From positions 1 to 25,524 of the forward strand of contig JAAYGJ010000217.1 in assembly GCA_012727745.1 (NCBI GenBank): a DNA stretch of 25,524 nucleotides. Direction: 5' to 3'. The position numbers and the translations under genes are program-made. The first letter of the stretch is position 1. Each line of letters begins with the position of its first letter. Shown one piece after another: positions 7,306 through 15,721 of the stretch. The notes under the pieces were generated by a model. That model saw only the letters and a list, made by a program, of their open reading frames with translations, searched no databases and was not told where the DNA came from. This stretch comes from Clostridia bacterium. Its GTDB lineage: Bacteria; Bacillota; DSM-521; Neomoorellales; Neomoorellaceae.

Positions 7306-8820
7306 TTATTTCCTATATCCCAGATCTTCAGTTGCCAGTTCTTTAGTTACCACCTGACTCAAGTCAGCGGAGCCAAAAACTTTCAGCAAATGTTCCCGGG
7401 AAAAAGCCGGGGTCAACAAACTTACTAAGGGCACTACTCCCAGAGGAATAATCATCGCCAGCGAGCCGATTGTGGGGATAAGATTTCCGTCAAGGTTATA
7501 GTAAAAAGACAAGCCTAAAGAGAGCAGCAGCCCGGTCAACATCCCCGCCCAGGCTCCGGCTTTGGTAGTACGGCGCCAGTATAAGCCGTACAGGTAGGGA
7601 GCCAGGAAAGCGCCGGCTACCGTCCCCCAGGAAAGGGACATTAGCACCAGAATGATCGTCGGTTTGAGAGCGATATATACGGACAGACCAATAAAGCAGA
7701 CGCACAAAAAGCGCATTAGGGCCACAACTGTGCGGCGCGAGAGCCCGGGGGCTGAACCCTGCACCAGGTCAATAGCTACCGCCGAACTGGACACCAGCAC
7801 CAGCGAGGCCAGAGTTGACATCGAAGCAGCCAGTACCAGTAATAACAGCAGCAGTCCCACCCAGGGCGGCAGGTACTGGCTGATGATCTGCGGCATAATT
7901 AAATCCGGGTTAGGGCTGCCGTTTAAAAGGGGCATCTGGTTATCAAAAAACAGCCGGCCAAAGGCACCGGTAAAATAGGCCCCGGTGGCTACAACTAAGG
8001 CGAAAATAGTTGACACTATAGTAGCCGGCCTGATAGAGCGCTCATCCTTAATGGCATAAAACTTCTGTACCATCTGGGGTAAGCCCCAGGGACCCAGGCT
8101 AGTCAAGACCACCAGCGACAACAAGCCCCACCAGTTGGGGCCTGCAGGCGATACCAACCGGGGATCAATCGCTGCCAGGCGGTTAATACCTGTAACCAGG
8201 CCGCCTACCGGCTCGGAAGCAAAAACATAATACAAAAGCACAAAGACGCCGCCGAGCATCAATAGCCCCTGAATAAAATCGGTCATTGTAACCGCAAAAT
8301 AACCGCCCAGAACTAGATAGATGGCTGTCAATCCCGCCATAACAAGTAAAGCAGTAGTAAAGTTTATCTGAAAGACCTGCTCAAAGAGATAGCTTAAACC
8401 CATATAAACCGAAGCCGAGTAAGGGACCAGAAAAATAAATATTAGCAGTGCTCCTACCGTTCTAAAATACGGGCAATCATAGCGGGCAGCCAAAAACTCG
8501 GGCATAGTCATGGCATTGAGGCGCACCGTCATCTCCCTGGTTGGTCGCGCTAATACCTTCCAGGCCAGGTAAGTACCAATAAAAGCGTTGCCGATTATAA
8601 TCCAGACGTCAGAGAGACCGAAACCCCAGCCTACCTTGCCGGCATAACCGATAAAAATGACTGCAGAAAAATAGGTGGTCCCGTAGGCAAAGGCCGACAG
8701 CCAGGGGCCGACACTGCGATTACCCAGGAAAAAACCACCTACATCTTTAGATTTCCGTAAGTTGTAAAAACCAATAGCAATAAGAATAGCAAAATAAAGA
8801 CCCAAAATAAAAAACTTCAT
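7306..8820 (-). CDS. Sodium:solute symporter (SSF family)
   Basis: This 504-residue integral membrane protein imports a small solute coupled to Na+ (or H+). About 13 hydrophobic segments run through the protein, starting with FFILGLYFAILIAIGFYNL (about 3-21). The N-terminal region (DVGGFFLGNRSVGPWLSAFAYG) and the later segment LAASMSTLASLVLVSSSAVA (about 332-351) match the pattern of SSF/PutP-like transporters, the latter lying in the region that carries Na+-site Ser residues in the family. The substrate cannot be read from sequence; proline, pantothenate and monocarboxylate carriers all look alike at this level. The ATG at 8820 has GGAGGAAGG upstream. Flanking iorAB and a sugar-phosphate aldolase do not settle the substrate, and it has its own promoter. 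Confidence 0.9.
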   Translation of the reverse strand: MKFFILGLYFAILIAIGFYNLRKSKDVGGFFLGNRSVGPWLSAFAYGTTYFSAVIFIGYAGKVGWGFGLSDVWIIIGNAFIGTYLAWKVLARPTREMTVRLNAMTMPEFLAARYDCPYFRTVGALLIFIFLVPYSASVYMGLSYLFEQVFQINFTTALLVMAGLTAIYLVLGGYFAVTMTDFIQGLLMLGGVFVLLYYVFASEPVGGLVTGINRLAAIDPRLVSPAGPNWWGLLSLVVLTSLGPWGLPQMVQKFYAIKDERSIRPATIVSTIFALVVATGAYFTGAFGRLFFDNQMPLLNGSPNPDLIMPQIISQYLPPWVGLLLLLLVLAASMSTLASLVLVSSSAVAIDLVQGSAPGLSRRTVVALMRFLCVCFIGLSVYIALKPTIILVLMSLSWGTVAGAFLAPYLYGLYWRRTTKAGAWAGMLTGLLLSLGLSFYYNLDGNLIPTIGSLAMIIPLGVVPLVSLLTPAFSREHLLKVFGSADLSQVVTKELATEDLGYRK

Positions 8821-8866
8821 GCCTACCTTCCTCCCGTCCTACCGTTGAAGTTATTTTATAAAATAG

Positions 8867-8872
8867 ATTATA
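8867..8872 (-). promoter_or_regulatory. Candidate -10 box of the symporter gene
   Basis: A perfect TATAAT on the minus strand lies about 47 bp before the symporter ATG, giving a leader of about 40 nt. No good -35 was found at 16-18 bp spacing (TGGTAG at 17 bp). The gap 8821-8958 holds no other feature I can support and shows no clear terminator for the arg operon, so read-through from the aldolase gene is also possible. Confidence 0.45.
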
Positions 8873-8958
8873 CCTCAATACCGCAATTCCTACCAGTCCC
8901 AAAATGCTGCTAATAACCGCAGGCAAACACCTGGCAGACATCTTTAATAACTGTAGCT

Positions 8959-9603
8959 CTATTTCTGCCCGTATTTTTCCTGGAAAATCCGGTATAGCTC
9001 CGCACAACTTTTATTGGGAATTAGAATTGGCTTCCCCGCCAGGGAAGCATAATAATATATTGCCGCAGCATCCTCCACAATAGCCGCCAGGCGCACCGCC
9101 TCGTCAAGTTCACTGCCGATGGTAACTACGCCATGATTTTGCAGCAGTACTGCCCGCCTGTCTCCCATTGCTTTTAAGGCAAGCTCTCCCAGTTCACTAG
9201 TACCAAATAGGGCAAAAGGAGCCAGCGGTACCGGGCCGCCTACCCCGGCAGCCAGTTCGGCAATAACCGGGGGAATCTCCCGCCCCAGAACCCCGATAAC
9301 AGTCGCCATCAGGGAGTGGGTATGAACAATGGCCCCTATCTCAGACCTTTCCCGATAGATTAAGGCGTGCAGCGGCGTTTCAGTAGACGGCTTGCGTCGA
9401 CCCCTGATAACTTCCCCGGAGAAATTGACCAGGACTAAATCTTCCGGGGTTAGCTTCCGGTAGTCCATACCGCTGGGTGTAATCCAAAAGCATTCTTTTT
9501 TGCCCGGTTCCTTAGCGCTAATATTGCCCCAGGTGGAATTGACCAGACGGCTCTCCAGCATCGCCCTGGCAGCCTCAATTATTTCTAGGCGGATATCACT
9601 CAT
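8959..9603 (-). CDS. Class II aldolase/adducin family protein (FucA-like)
   Basis: This 214-residue protein belongs to the zinc-dependent class II aldolase family, which includes L-fuculose-1-phosphate aldolase, ribulose-phosphate epimerases and methylthioribulose-phosphate dehydratase. The metal and catalytic residues are visible: Glu in STETPLH (about 73-79), the paired His in VHTHS (about 93-97), and a third His in LLQNHGVV (about 151-158). The opening GNISAK and ITPSGMDY segments are the usual phosphate- and substrate-loop regions. Length matches FucA. It starts 17 bp after argH on the same strand with AGGGGGA upstream, so it is probably the last gene of the arg transcript although it has no known arginine role. 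A part in 5-deoxy-sugar phosphate salvage is one possibility; the substrate is not determined. Confidence 0.88.
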   Translation of the reverse strand: MSDIRLEIIEAARAMLESRLVNSTWGNISAKEPGKKECFWITPSGMDYRKLTPEDLVLVNFSGEVIRGRRKPSTETPLHALIYRERSEIGAIVHTHSLMATVIGVLGREIPPVIAELAAGVGGPVPLAPFALFGTSELGELALKAMGDRRAVLLQNHGVVTIGSELDEAVRLAAIVEDAAAIYYYASLAGKPILIPNKSCAELYRIFQEKYGQK

Positions 9604-9620
9604 ACAACTATCCCCCTAAA

Positions 9621-10997
9621 TTATTTGCCGGCCAGCAGCCGCCTGGCCCGCTCTAGGGCCTTACTTACGGCTGCCGGGGCAGGGCCGCCGGGAAGGTCGC
9701 GGCCGTTAACACAGGCTTCAATTGATAGATAATTACTTATGTCCTCCCCAAATAACGGTGAAAAGGACTGCCATTCCGCCAAAGTTAGATCTTTAAAAGA
9801 GCGGCCTTTTTGCAAGCAGTCCAGTACCAGCGCTCCGACTACCGCATGGGCTTCTCGAAAAGGCAAGCCTTTTCGTACCAGGTATTCAGCTACATCAGTA
9901 GCGTTAGCAAAGCCTCCCTCTGCTGCCTGCCGCATCCGTTCTGTTTTGAATTTTATTGTAGCCAGCATGGGGGTAAAAACCATTAAACAGCCTTTAACCG
10001 TATCCAGAGCATCAAAAAGGGCCTCTTTATCCTCCTGTAAATCCTTGTTATAAGCCAAAGGCAGACCTTTAAGCACCGTTAGCATACCCAGCAGGTGGCC
10101 GTATACCCGGCCTGTCTTTCCCCGTACCAGCTCCGCCACGTCGGGGTTTTTTTTCTGCGGCATCATGCTGGAACCGGTGCTGTAGGCATCATCCAGCTCA
10201 ATAAAACCGAACTCTTCACTGGACCAGAGGATCAATTCTTCACAAAAACGGCTGAGATGCATCATCAACAGGGAAGCTGCTGCCAGAAATTCAACTACAA
10301 AGTCCCGGTCGCTGACCGCATCAAGAGAATTATAGCTAACTTCGCGGAAGCCCAGCTCCCTGGCCACCATTTCCCGGTCAATGGGCAGGGTAGTGCCGGC
10401 CAGGGCCCCGGCTCCCAGGGGCAGAACATTTAGCCGTTGTAAACAGTCGTGTAAACGCTGCCGGTCGCGATAAAACATTTCAAAGTAGGCCAGCAGGTGG
10501 TGGGCTAAGGTTACCGGCTGGGCTTTCTGCAGGTGAGTATAACCGGGCATGATGCTATGCAAATGCTTTTCCGCCAGCTCCACCAGAACCTTTTGCAGGG
10601 CAATCAGCAGCTCTTGCAGCCGAGGTATCTCCCTTTTTAAATACAAGCGTAAATCCAGTGCCACCTGGTCGTTACGGCTGCGGGCCGTATGTAGCTTTTT
10701 GCCGGCCTCGCCGATACGCTCGGTCAACAGCTTTTCGATGTTCATGTGAATATCTTCGGCAGCCAGGTCAAAACTGACCCGCCCTGCCTCAATATCAGCT
10801 TTAATGCTTTCAAGCCCCTTGATTATCTGGTCCCTTTCCGCCGCCGTGAGCAAACCTGTCGCTGCCAGCATGCGGGCATGGGCTATCGAGCCGGCTATAT
10901 CCTCCCGGTAAAGCCACTGGTCAAAGCTGATGGAGGAATGGAAATCCTCCACCAGCCGGTCGGTGGTCCTGGTAAAACGTCCACCCCATAGTTTCAT
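9621..10997 (-). CDS. argH: Argininosuccinate lyase
   Basis: ArgH cleaves argininosuccinate to arginine and fumarate, the last step of arginine synthesis, as a cytoplasmic homotetramer. The protein opens with KLWGGRF and carries the fumarase/aspartase superfamily signature GSSMMPQKKNPD (near residue 280), plus HTARSRNDQ and MPGYTHLQKAQP, all conserved in ArgH. Length 458 is normal. I place the start at ATG 10997, since GGTGGAGG lies eight bases upstream and homologues begin MKLWGGRF; an in-frame start five codons earlier lacks that support. It follows argG by 17 bp. Confidence 0.97.
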   Translation of the reverse strand: MKLWGGRFTRTTDRLVEDFHSSISFDQWLYREDIAGSIAHARMLAATGLLTAAERDQIIKGLESIKADIEAGRVSFDLAAEDIHMNIEKLLTERIGEAGKKLHTARSRNDQVALDLRLYLKREIPRLQELLIALQKVLVELAEKHLHSIMPGYTHLQKAQPVTLAHHLLAYFEMFYRDRQRLHDCLQRLNVLPLGAGALAGTTLPIDREMVARELGFREVSYNSLDAVSDRDFVVEFLAAASLLMMHLSRFCEELILWSSEEFGFIELDDAYSTGSSMMPQKKNPDVAELVRGKTGRVYGHLLGMLTVLKGLPLAYNKDLQEDKEALFDALDTVKGCLMVFTPMLATIKFKTERMRQAAEGGFANATDVAEYLVRKGLPFREAHAVVGALVLDCLQKGRSFKDLTLAEWQSFSPLFGEDISNYLSIEACVNGRDLPGGPAPAAVSKALERARRLLAGK

Positions 10998-11014
10998 GAC
11001 AAAAACCTCCACCT

Positions 11015-12226
11015 TTATTTCCGCAGGCCCGTCTTAGCTTCCATCAAGGCCCGCACTTTTAACGGCAAGCCAAAGAGGTTGATGAACCCGCCGGCATCCT
11101 TGTGATCATAATCGCCGCCGGCGCCAAAAGTTACCAGGTCTTCACTATAAATAGAATAGGGTGATTTGCTTCCCGCCGGGGTGCAGTTGCCTTTATATAG
11201 CTTTAAGCGCACCGTGCCGGTCACTGTTTCCTGGGTACTATCTACGAAAGCGTCCAGGGCTTTACGCAATGGCGAAAACCAATTACCGTCGTAGACCAGT
11301 TCCGCATATTTAGCAGCCACTAATTCCTTGAAATGCATGGTCATACGGTCCAGGGTCAGGTATTCCAGTTCCCGGTGGGCCATATAAAGAATGGTGCCTC
11401 CCGGGGTTTCATAAACGCCACGGGACTTCATCCCCACCAGGCGATTTTCCACTATATCGGCAATACCTACCCCGTTGGCCGCTCCCAGCTCGTTTAGCTT
11501 CTCCAGCAAGCTCACAGCGTCAAGTCTTTGCCCGTCTACTGCCACCGGGATGCCCTTTTCAAAGTCAATTGTTACGTAAGTAGCCTGGTCAGGAGCTTTT
11601 TCCGGCGGAGTAATTATCAGGTAGAGGTCATCCTGAGGCTCGTTCCACGGTTCTTCCAGGTCAGCCCCTTCGTGACTCAGGTGCCAGATATTGCGGTCCA
11701 TACTGTAGGGGCGGTCTTTAGCTACCGGTACCGGAATGCCGCGGGCCTCCGCATAGTCAATAGCTTCTTCCCGGGAACGAATATCCCAGATGCGCCACGG
11801 AGCAATAACTTTTAGGTCGGGGTTTAAGGCCTTAATGCTCAGTTCAAAACGTACCTGGTCATTTCCCTTGCCAGTGGCTCCGTGGCAGACGGCTGTGGCC
11901 CCTTCCTGGGTCGCAATCTCCACCAGACACTTGGCGATAAGGGGGCGGGCAAAAGAAGTGCCCAGCAGGTATTTATGTTCGTAAACAGCACCGGCTTTAA
12001 GGGTCGGCCAGATATATTGTTCTACAAACTCCTGTTTTTTGTCGAGAATATAAACTTTGCTGGCCCCCGTTTTCAATGCTTTTTCCTCCACGGAGGCAAG
12101 TTCTTCCCCCTGGCCTACATCAACAGCAACAGCAATAACCTCATAACTGTAATTTTCTTTGAGCCAGGGTATTATTATTGAAGTATCCAATCCGCCAGAA
12201 TAAGCAAGCACTACTTTTTCAGGCAT
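11015..12226 (-). CDS. argG: Argininosuccinate synthase
   Basis: ArgG joins citrulline and aspartate using ATP to form argininosuccinate. The N-terminal PP-loop AYSGGLDTSI (about 8-17) binds ATP. Further family motifs are visible: VCHGATGKGNDQVRFE (near 114-129), AKDRPYSMDRNIWHLS (near 170-185) and EGADLEEPW. The 403-residue length is standard and there is no truncation. Its ATG (12226) is preceded by a GGGGGA stretch. It is followed by argH after a 17-bp gap and preceded by an unusually long 148-bp gap after argF. Confidence 0.98.
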   Translation of the reverse strand: MPEKVVLAYSGGLDTSIIIPWLKENYSYEVIAVAVDVGQGEELASVEEKALKTGASKVYILDKKQEFVEQYIWPTLKAGAVYEHKYLLGTSFARPLIAKCLVEIATQEGATAVCHGATGKGNDQVRFELSIKALNPDLKVIAPWRIWDIRSREEAIDYAEARGIPVPVAKDRPYSMDRNIWHLSHEGADLEEPWNEPQDDLYLIITPPEKAPDQATYVTIDFEKGIPVAVDGQRLDAVSLLEKLNELGAANGVGIADIVENRLVGMKSRGVYETPGGTILYMAHRELEYLTLDRMTMHFKELVAAKYAELVYDGNWFSPLRKALDAFVDSTQETVTGTVRLKLYKGNCTPAGSKSPYSIYSEDLVTFGAGGDYDHKDAGGFINLFGLPLKVRALMEAKTGLRK

Positions 12227-12374
12227 CCTAACAAATCCCCCTTTATAAAATAGAATTCTAACAACGCTCTTTGAGACAAGTTCCCTTCAGACACCGCTTC
12301 TTGCCATTATATCGTGCCGAACTCGCCCCGGCTTCGGGTGCGACTACTAAATGAGGAATGAGTTACTTCCCATT
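12227..12374. other. Unexplained 148-bp gap between argF and argG
   Basis: No ORF fits here. The minus strand holds a perfect TATAAT at 12306-12311 without a matching -35, a GC-rich fold candidate at about 12317-12345 (CCGAA / TTCGG arms), a 10-bp palindrome TAGAATTCTA at 12251-12260, and a T-rich stretch before argG. No T-box motif and no full ARG box was recognised. It may carry an internal promoter or processing structure for argGH. Confidence 0.4.
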
Positions 12375-13316
12375 TCACATTATCGCGGTCATGATCGCTT
12401 TATGGACATGCAAACGGTTTTCCGCTTCATCAAAAACGGCCGACTGGGGTCCGTCTATCACTTCATCAGTTATTTCCTCACCCCGGTGGGCAGGCAGGCA
12501 ATGTAAGACCATAGCGTCCGGCCGGGCCAGTTTTAAAATCTCGCTGTTAATCTGAAACTCCCGAAAATCCTGGCGGCGTTTTTCAATCTCAGCTTCCTGG
12601 CCCATACTGGCCCAGACATCAGTATAAAGGACGTCCGCCCCTTCAACAGCCTCCTCAATATCATTGCTGACGGCTATCTGGCAGCCACTAACAGCAGCTA
12701 TCCGCCGGGCTTCCTCCACCACCTGGGGCATCGGCTCGTAGCCCGAAGGACAGGCAATAGTCACGTTAAGGCCTACTTTAGCCCCGGCGTACATCAGGGA
12801 GTGGGCGACATTATTGCCATCGCCGATAAAGGTAAGGTTTAAGCCCTTAAGTTTTCCTTTCCATTCCCGAATGGTCATAATATCCGCCAGAGCCTGTGTA
12901 GGATGGAGTAAGTCCGTCAGCCCGTTAATAACCGGTATGGTCGCATGCCTGGCCAGTTCCAGCACATCCCGATGGGAAAAAGTGCGGATCATAATACCCT
13001 GCAGGTAGCGAGACAGAACCCGGGCTGTGTCAGCAATAGTTTCCCCTCGTCCTAACTGTAAATCATCATGGGTCAAGAAGATCGGCAGGCCCCCTAGCTG
13101 ATAAATCCCTACTTCAAAGGATACCCTGGTGCGGGTAGAACGCTTGGCAAAAATCATGCCCAGGCTCTTACCGGCCAGCAGAGGATGGGGTTCCCCTTTC
13201 TTAAGCTTAGCTTTAAGCTCGTCAGCCAGGTCCAGGAGATAAAAAATTTCAGCAGTGCTAAAATCTTTGAGAGAGATAAAATCTCGGCCTTTAAGGTCTT
13301 TCGCCAGATCGTTCAC
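12375..13316 (-). CDS. argF: Ornithine carbamoyltransferase
   Basis: This enzyme transfers the carbamoyl group from carbamoyl phosphate to ornithine, giving citrulline. The carbamoyl-phosphate site KRSTRTRVSFE (about 54-64), the HPTQALADI segment (near 132-140) and the C-terminal HCLPAHRGEE motif (near 270) identify an anabolic OTCase. Length 313 is typical. The start is GTG at 13316 with AAGGAG about ten bases upstream. No carAB genes for carbamoyl phosphate supply are in the window. Confidence 0.97.
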   Translation of the reverse strand: MNDLAKDLKGRDFISLKDFSTAEIFYLLDLADELKAKLKKGEPHPLLAGKSLGMIFAKRSTRTRVSFEVGIYQLGGLPIFLTHDDLQLGRGETIADTARVLSRYLQGIMIRTFSHRDVLELARHATIPVINGLTDLLHPTQALADIMTIREWKGKLKGLNLTFIGDGNNVAHSLMYAGAKVGLNVTIACPSGYEPMPQVVEEARRIAAVSGCQIAVSNDIEEAVEGADVLYTDVWASMGQEAEIEKRRQDFREFQINSEILKLARPDAMVLHCLPAHRGEEITDEVIDGPQSAVFDEAENRLHVHKAIMTAIM

Positions 13317-13344
13317 TGCGTCTCAACTCCTTCTCCTATCTCAA

Positions 13345-13384
13345 CTTTTTATAAAACCTGCCTGCCACAGCTGCAGCAGGCAAG
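13345..13384 (-). terminator. Stem-loop with short T-run between argD and argF
   Basis: On the minus strand a 9-bp stem (arms 13376-13384 and 13357-13365, one U-G pair) with a 10-nt loop is followed by TTTTATAAAAAG. It could act as a partial terminator that lowers argFGH expression, or as an mRNA processing site. The T-run is short, so strong termination is unlikely. Confidence 0.45.
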
Positions 13385-13402
13385 CTGCAAAACATACTCC
13401 TA

Positions 13403-14602
13403 TTATTTTACCAGAACTAGCTGTAATGATTCCCTTAAAATATCCAGAGCTATGTCAATTTGTTCCCGGCTGACTACCAAAGGTGGCAAGAAACGCAAAA
13501 CATGACCGTGGACGGAGTTGATCAGCAGCCCCCGTTCCTGGCAGGCAGCCACTACTTCATCAGCAGGACCGTCTATTTCTACCCCCAGCAAAAAACCGCG
13601 GCCCCGCACTTCTTTCAACCGGGGAAATTCCCGGCTCAGCTGCACTAACCCCTGGTAAAAATACTGTCCCAGCTTTCTAGCATTTTCAATAAGGCCTTCG
13701 GAGAGCAACGCCTTTACGGCGGCTACGGCGGCTGCCGTAGCCAAAGGATTGCCACCGAAAGTAGAAGCATGATCACCGGGCCCAAAAGCACTGGCCACCT
13801 GCTCTTTGGCCAGCATAGCACCGATCGGCACTCCACCGGCCAGAGCCTTGGCCAGGGTCATAATGTCCGGTTCAACTCCATAATGCTGGTAAGCAAACAG
13901 GTAACCCGTACGACCGAGACCGCACTGGATTTCATCAAAAATAAGTAATAACCCCTTTTCATCGCAAAGGGACCGGACAGCCTGGAGGTAACCCTCATCT
14001 GCGGGAAATACCCCGCCTTCGCCCTGTACTGGTTCCAGCATGACTGCGCAGGTGCGTTCATCTACTGCAGCCTGCAAAGCAGGAAAATCATTAAAGGGTA
14101 CATATTTAAAGCCAGGCATCAAGGGATGAAAGCCGCGATGAAATTTTTCCTGCCCGGTAGCAGTTAGGGTTGCCAGGGTACGGCCGTGAAATGAGCGGTA
14201 CATGGTTATTATTTCGTATCTATCTGCGCCCCGCTGCTCCCGGGCGTACTTACGGGCCAGTTTAATAGCCGCTTCGTTGGCCTCTGCCCCACTGTTGCAA
14301 AAAAAGGCTTTGTCCAGGGCCGAATTTTCTACCAGCAAGCGGGCCAGCTCTACCTGCGGTTCAATCCAGTAAAGATTGGAACAGTGGATTAGGCGGGCTG
14401 CTTGCTCCTGGATAGCCGCTACTACCCGGGAATGGCAGTGCCCCAGGGCATTAACTGCCAGGCCGCCGACAAAATCCAGATATTCTTTGTTATCGGCGTC
14501 CCATACCCGGGCGCCCTCACCGCGAACCAGGGCTATGGGGTAACGCCCATAAGTGCGCATAACATATTTTTCTCCCCGGGCAGCAATACTTGTGTTATCC
14601 AT
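13403..14602 (-). CDS. argD: Acetylornithine aminotransferase
   Basis: ArgD is a PLP-dependent class III aminotransferase that makes N-acetylornithine from N-acetylglutamate semialdehyde and glutamate. Visible motifs are FCNSGAEANEAAIKLARK (phosphate-binding region, near 100-117), FDEIQCGLGRTG (near 221-232), and LAKALAGGVPIGA with the Schiff-base Lys at about 252. The protein is 399 residues from ATG 14602, which has GGAGGTG just upstream. A longer frame to 14677 adds 25 residues unlike the family, so I reject that start. Confidence 0.96.
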   Translation of the reverse strand: MDNTSIAARGEKYVMRTYGRYPIALVRGEGARVWDADNKEYLDFVGGLAVNALGHCHSRVVAAIQEQAARLIHCSNLYWIEPQVELARLLVENSALDKAFFCNSGAEANEAAIKLARKYAREQRGADRYEIITMYRSFHGRTLATLTATGQEKFHRGFHPLMPGFKYVPFNDFPALQAAVDERTCAVMLEPVQGEGGVFPADEGYLQAVRSLCDEKGLLLIFDEIQCGLGRTGYLFAYQHYGVEPDIMTLAKALAGGVPIGAMLAKEQVASAFGPGDHASTFGGNPLATAAAVAAVKALLSEGLIENARKLGQYFYQGLVQLSREFPRLKEVRGRGFLLGVEIDGPADEVVAACQERGLLINSVHGHVLRFLPPLVVSREQIDIALDILRESLQLVLVK

Positions 14603-14624
14603 TTGCAACACCTCCAAATAATAG

Positions 14625-14677
14625 ATGGGAGATATGAAAGGTGGGAAGCTTGAGCCCCGCGTAAGCTCTCCTCCCAT
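14625..14677. other. Possible stem-loop between argB and argD
   Basis: The 94-bp gap holds an outer pair ATGGGAG (14625-14631) / CTCCCAT (14671-14677) and an inner AGCTT / AAGCT pair around a GC-rich loop. It may fold in the transcript. No T-run follows it, and no promoter was recognised. Confidence 0.3.
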
Positions 14678-14696
14678 TTTAACCGAAAAGCTGGCC

Positions 14697-15590
14697 TCAG
14701 TCCGGCACGACCATAGTTCCTATACCCTTGTCTGTAAAGATTTCCAGTAAAATGGAATGGGGGATCCTGCCGTCAATAATATGGGTTTTCTTAACTCCTC
14801 CGGCCAGTGCCTGCATACAGCAGTTAACCTTGGGAATCATCCCGCCGGAAATAACTCCCTGCTGGATCAATTCCGGCACACGGCTTACCTCCAGGGCTGA
14901 AATCAAAGAGTCAGGGTTGCCCCGTTCACTCAAGATCCCCTCCACATCTGTAAGCAGCACCAGCTTATCGGCCTTAAGGGCCAGGGCCAGTTCGCCGGCC
15001 ACCAGGTCAGCGTTAATATTATAGCTCTCTCCGTCCTTGCCCACCCCTATGGGCGCCACTACCGGTATGTAGCCTTCGGCTAATAGGGTTTCAATAATAC
15101 CGGGATTGATTTTTTCCACCTGGCCGACAAAGCCCAGATCAAATTCCCGGCTTTCCCCGTTTTCTTCGACTCTGACGACCTGTTTAACAGCTTCAATCAG
15201 GTGGCCGTCTTTGCCGCACAGGCCAATAGCCTGGCCGCCAAAACGGTGAATGGTGGCTACAATTTCTTTATTTACTTTGCCTGCCAGGACCATTTCTACA
15301 ATCTCCATGGTCTCGGCGTCAGTTACCCGCAGGCCCTGAACAAATTGATCTGTTTCCTTACCCAGGCGTTTAAGCATGCGATCAATTTCCGGGCCGCCGC
15401 CGTGGACAATTACCGGCCGCATCCCCACCAGGTGCATAAGGACAACATCCTGCATTACTGCCTCTTTTAATTCGCAGTTTACCATAGCATGGCCGCCATA
15501 TTTGATTACCACCGTTCTGCCATAAAACTGACGGATATAGGGCAGGGCCTCAATCAGGATGCCCGTCTTTTCCAGGGGGGAAAGATCCAT
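14697..15590 (-). CDS. argB: Acetylglutamate kinase, arginine-sensitive type
   Basis: ArgB phosphorylates N-acetylglutamate, the second step of the pathway. The amino-acid-kinase fold is shown by VIKYGGHAM (about 28-36), VIVHGGGPEIDRML (near 60-73) and the C-terminal GGMIPKV segment. An N-terminal helix before the kinase core (EALPYIRQFYG, about 13-23) and the C-terminal HIIDGRIPHSILLEIF region match hexameric, arginine-inhibited kinases. The presence of argJ in the same operon fits, because in the acetyl-recycling pathway this is the usual feedback point. Length 297 is normal. Confidence 0.97.
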   Translation of the reverse strand: MDLSPLEKTGILIEALPYIRQFYGRTVVIKYGGHAMVNCELKEAVMQDVVLMHLVGMRPVIVHGGGPEIDRMLKRLGKETDQFVQGLRVTDAETMEIVEMVLAGKVNKEIVATIHRFGGQAIGLCGKDGHLIEAVKQVVRVEENGESREFDLGFVGQVEKINPGIIETLLAEGYIPVVAPIGVGKDGESYNINADLVAGELALALKADKLVLLTDVEGILSERGNPDSLISALEVSRVPELIQQGVISGGMIPKVNCCMQALAGGVKKTHIIDGRIPHSILLEIFTDKGIGTMVVPD

Positions 15591-15618
15591 TTTTACTCAT
15601 CCCTTCAATTTTCTTTGC

Positions 15619-15657
15619 AAATAATGATTATTTCCAGGCACTGGTTATGCCATTATA
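15619..15657 (-). promoter_or_regulatory. Possible internal promoter and palindrome before argB
   Basis: In the 131-bp gap between argJ and argB the minus strand has a perfect TATAAT (15652-15657). About 20 bp downstream lies a perfect 15-nt palindrome, AAATAAT / ATTATTT with one central base (15619-15633). The palindrome sits around the expected transcription start, as operators often do. A -35 is not convincing, and the palindrome does not match the ARG box. Confidence 0.35.
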
Positions 15658-15721
15658 CTTGTACGCCATTACCCGCCTAAAATTAGCCAATAGTATCTTA
15701 TTTATTTGTAATAAGTTAACT

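Noticed and set aside
8747..9007. 86-residue minus-strand ORF upstream of the symporter, considered as a small symporter accessory subunit
   Set aside because: It overlaps both the aldolase end and the symporter start in another frame, encodes the symporter ribosome site, and lacks the typical accessory-protein sequence.
12227..12374. T-box or other amino-acid riboswitch before argG
   Set aside because: The conserved T-box sequence and specifier-loop arrangement are not visible, and the stems are short.
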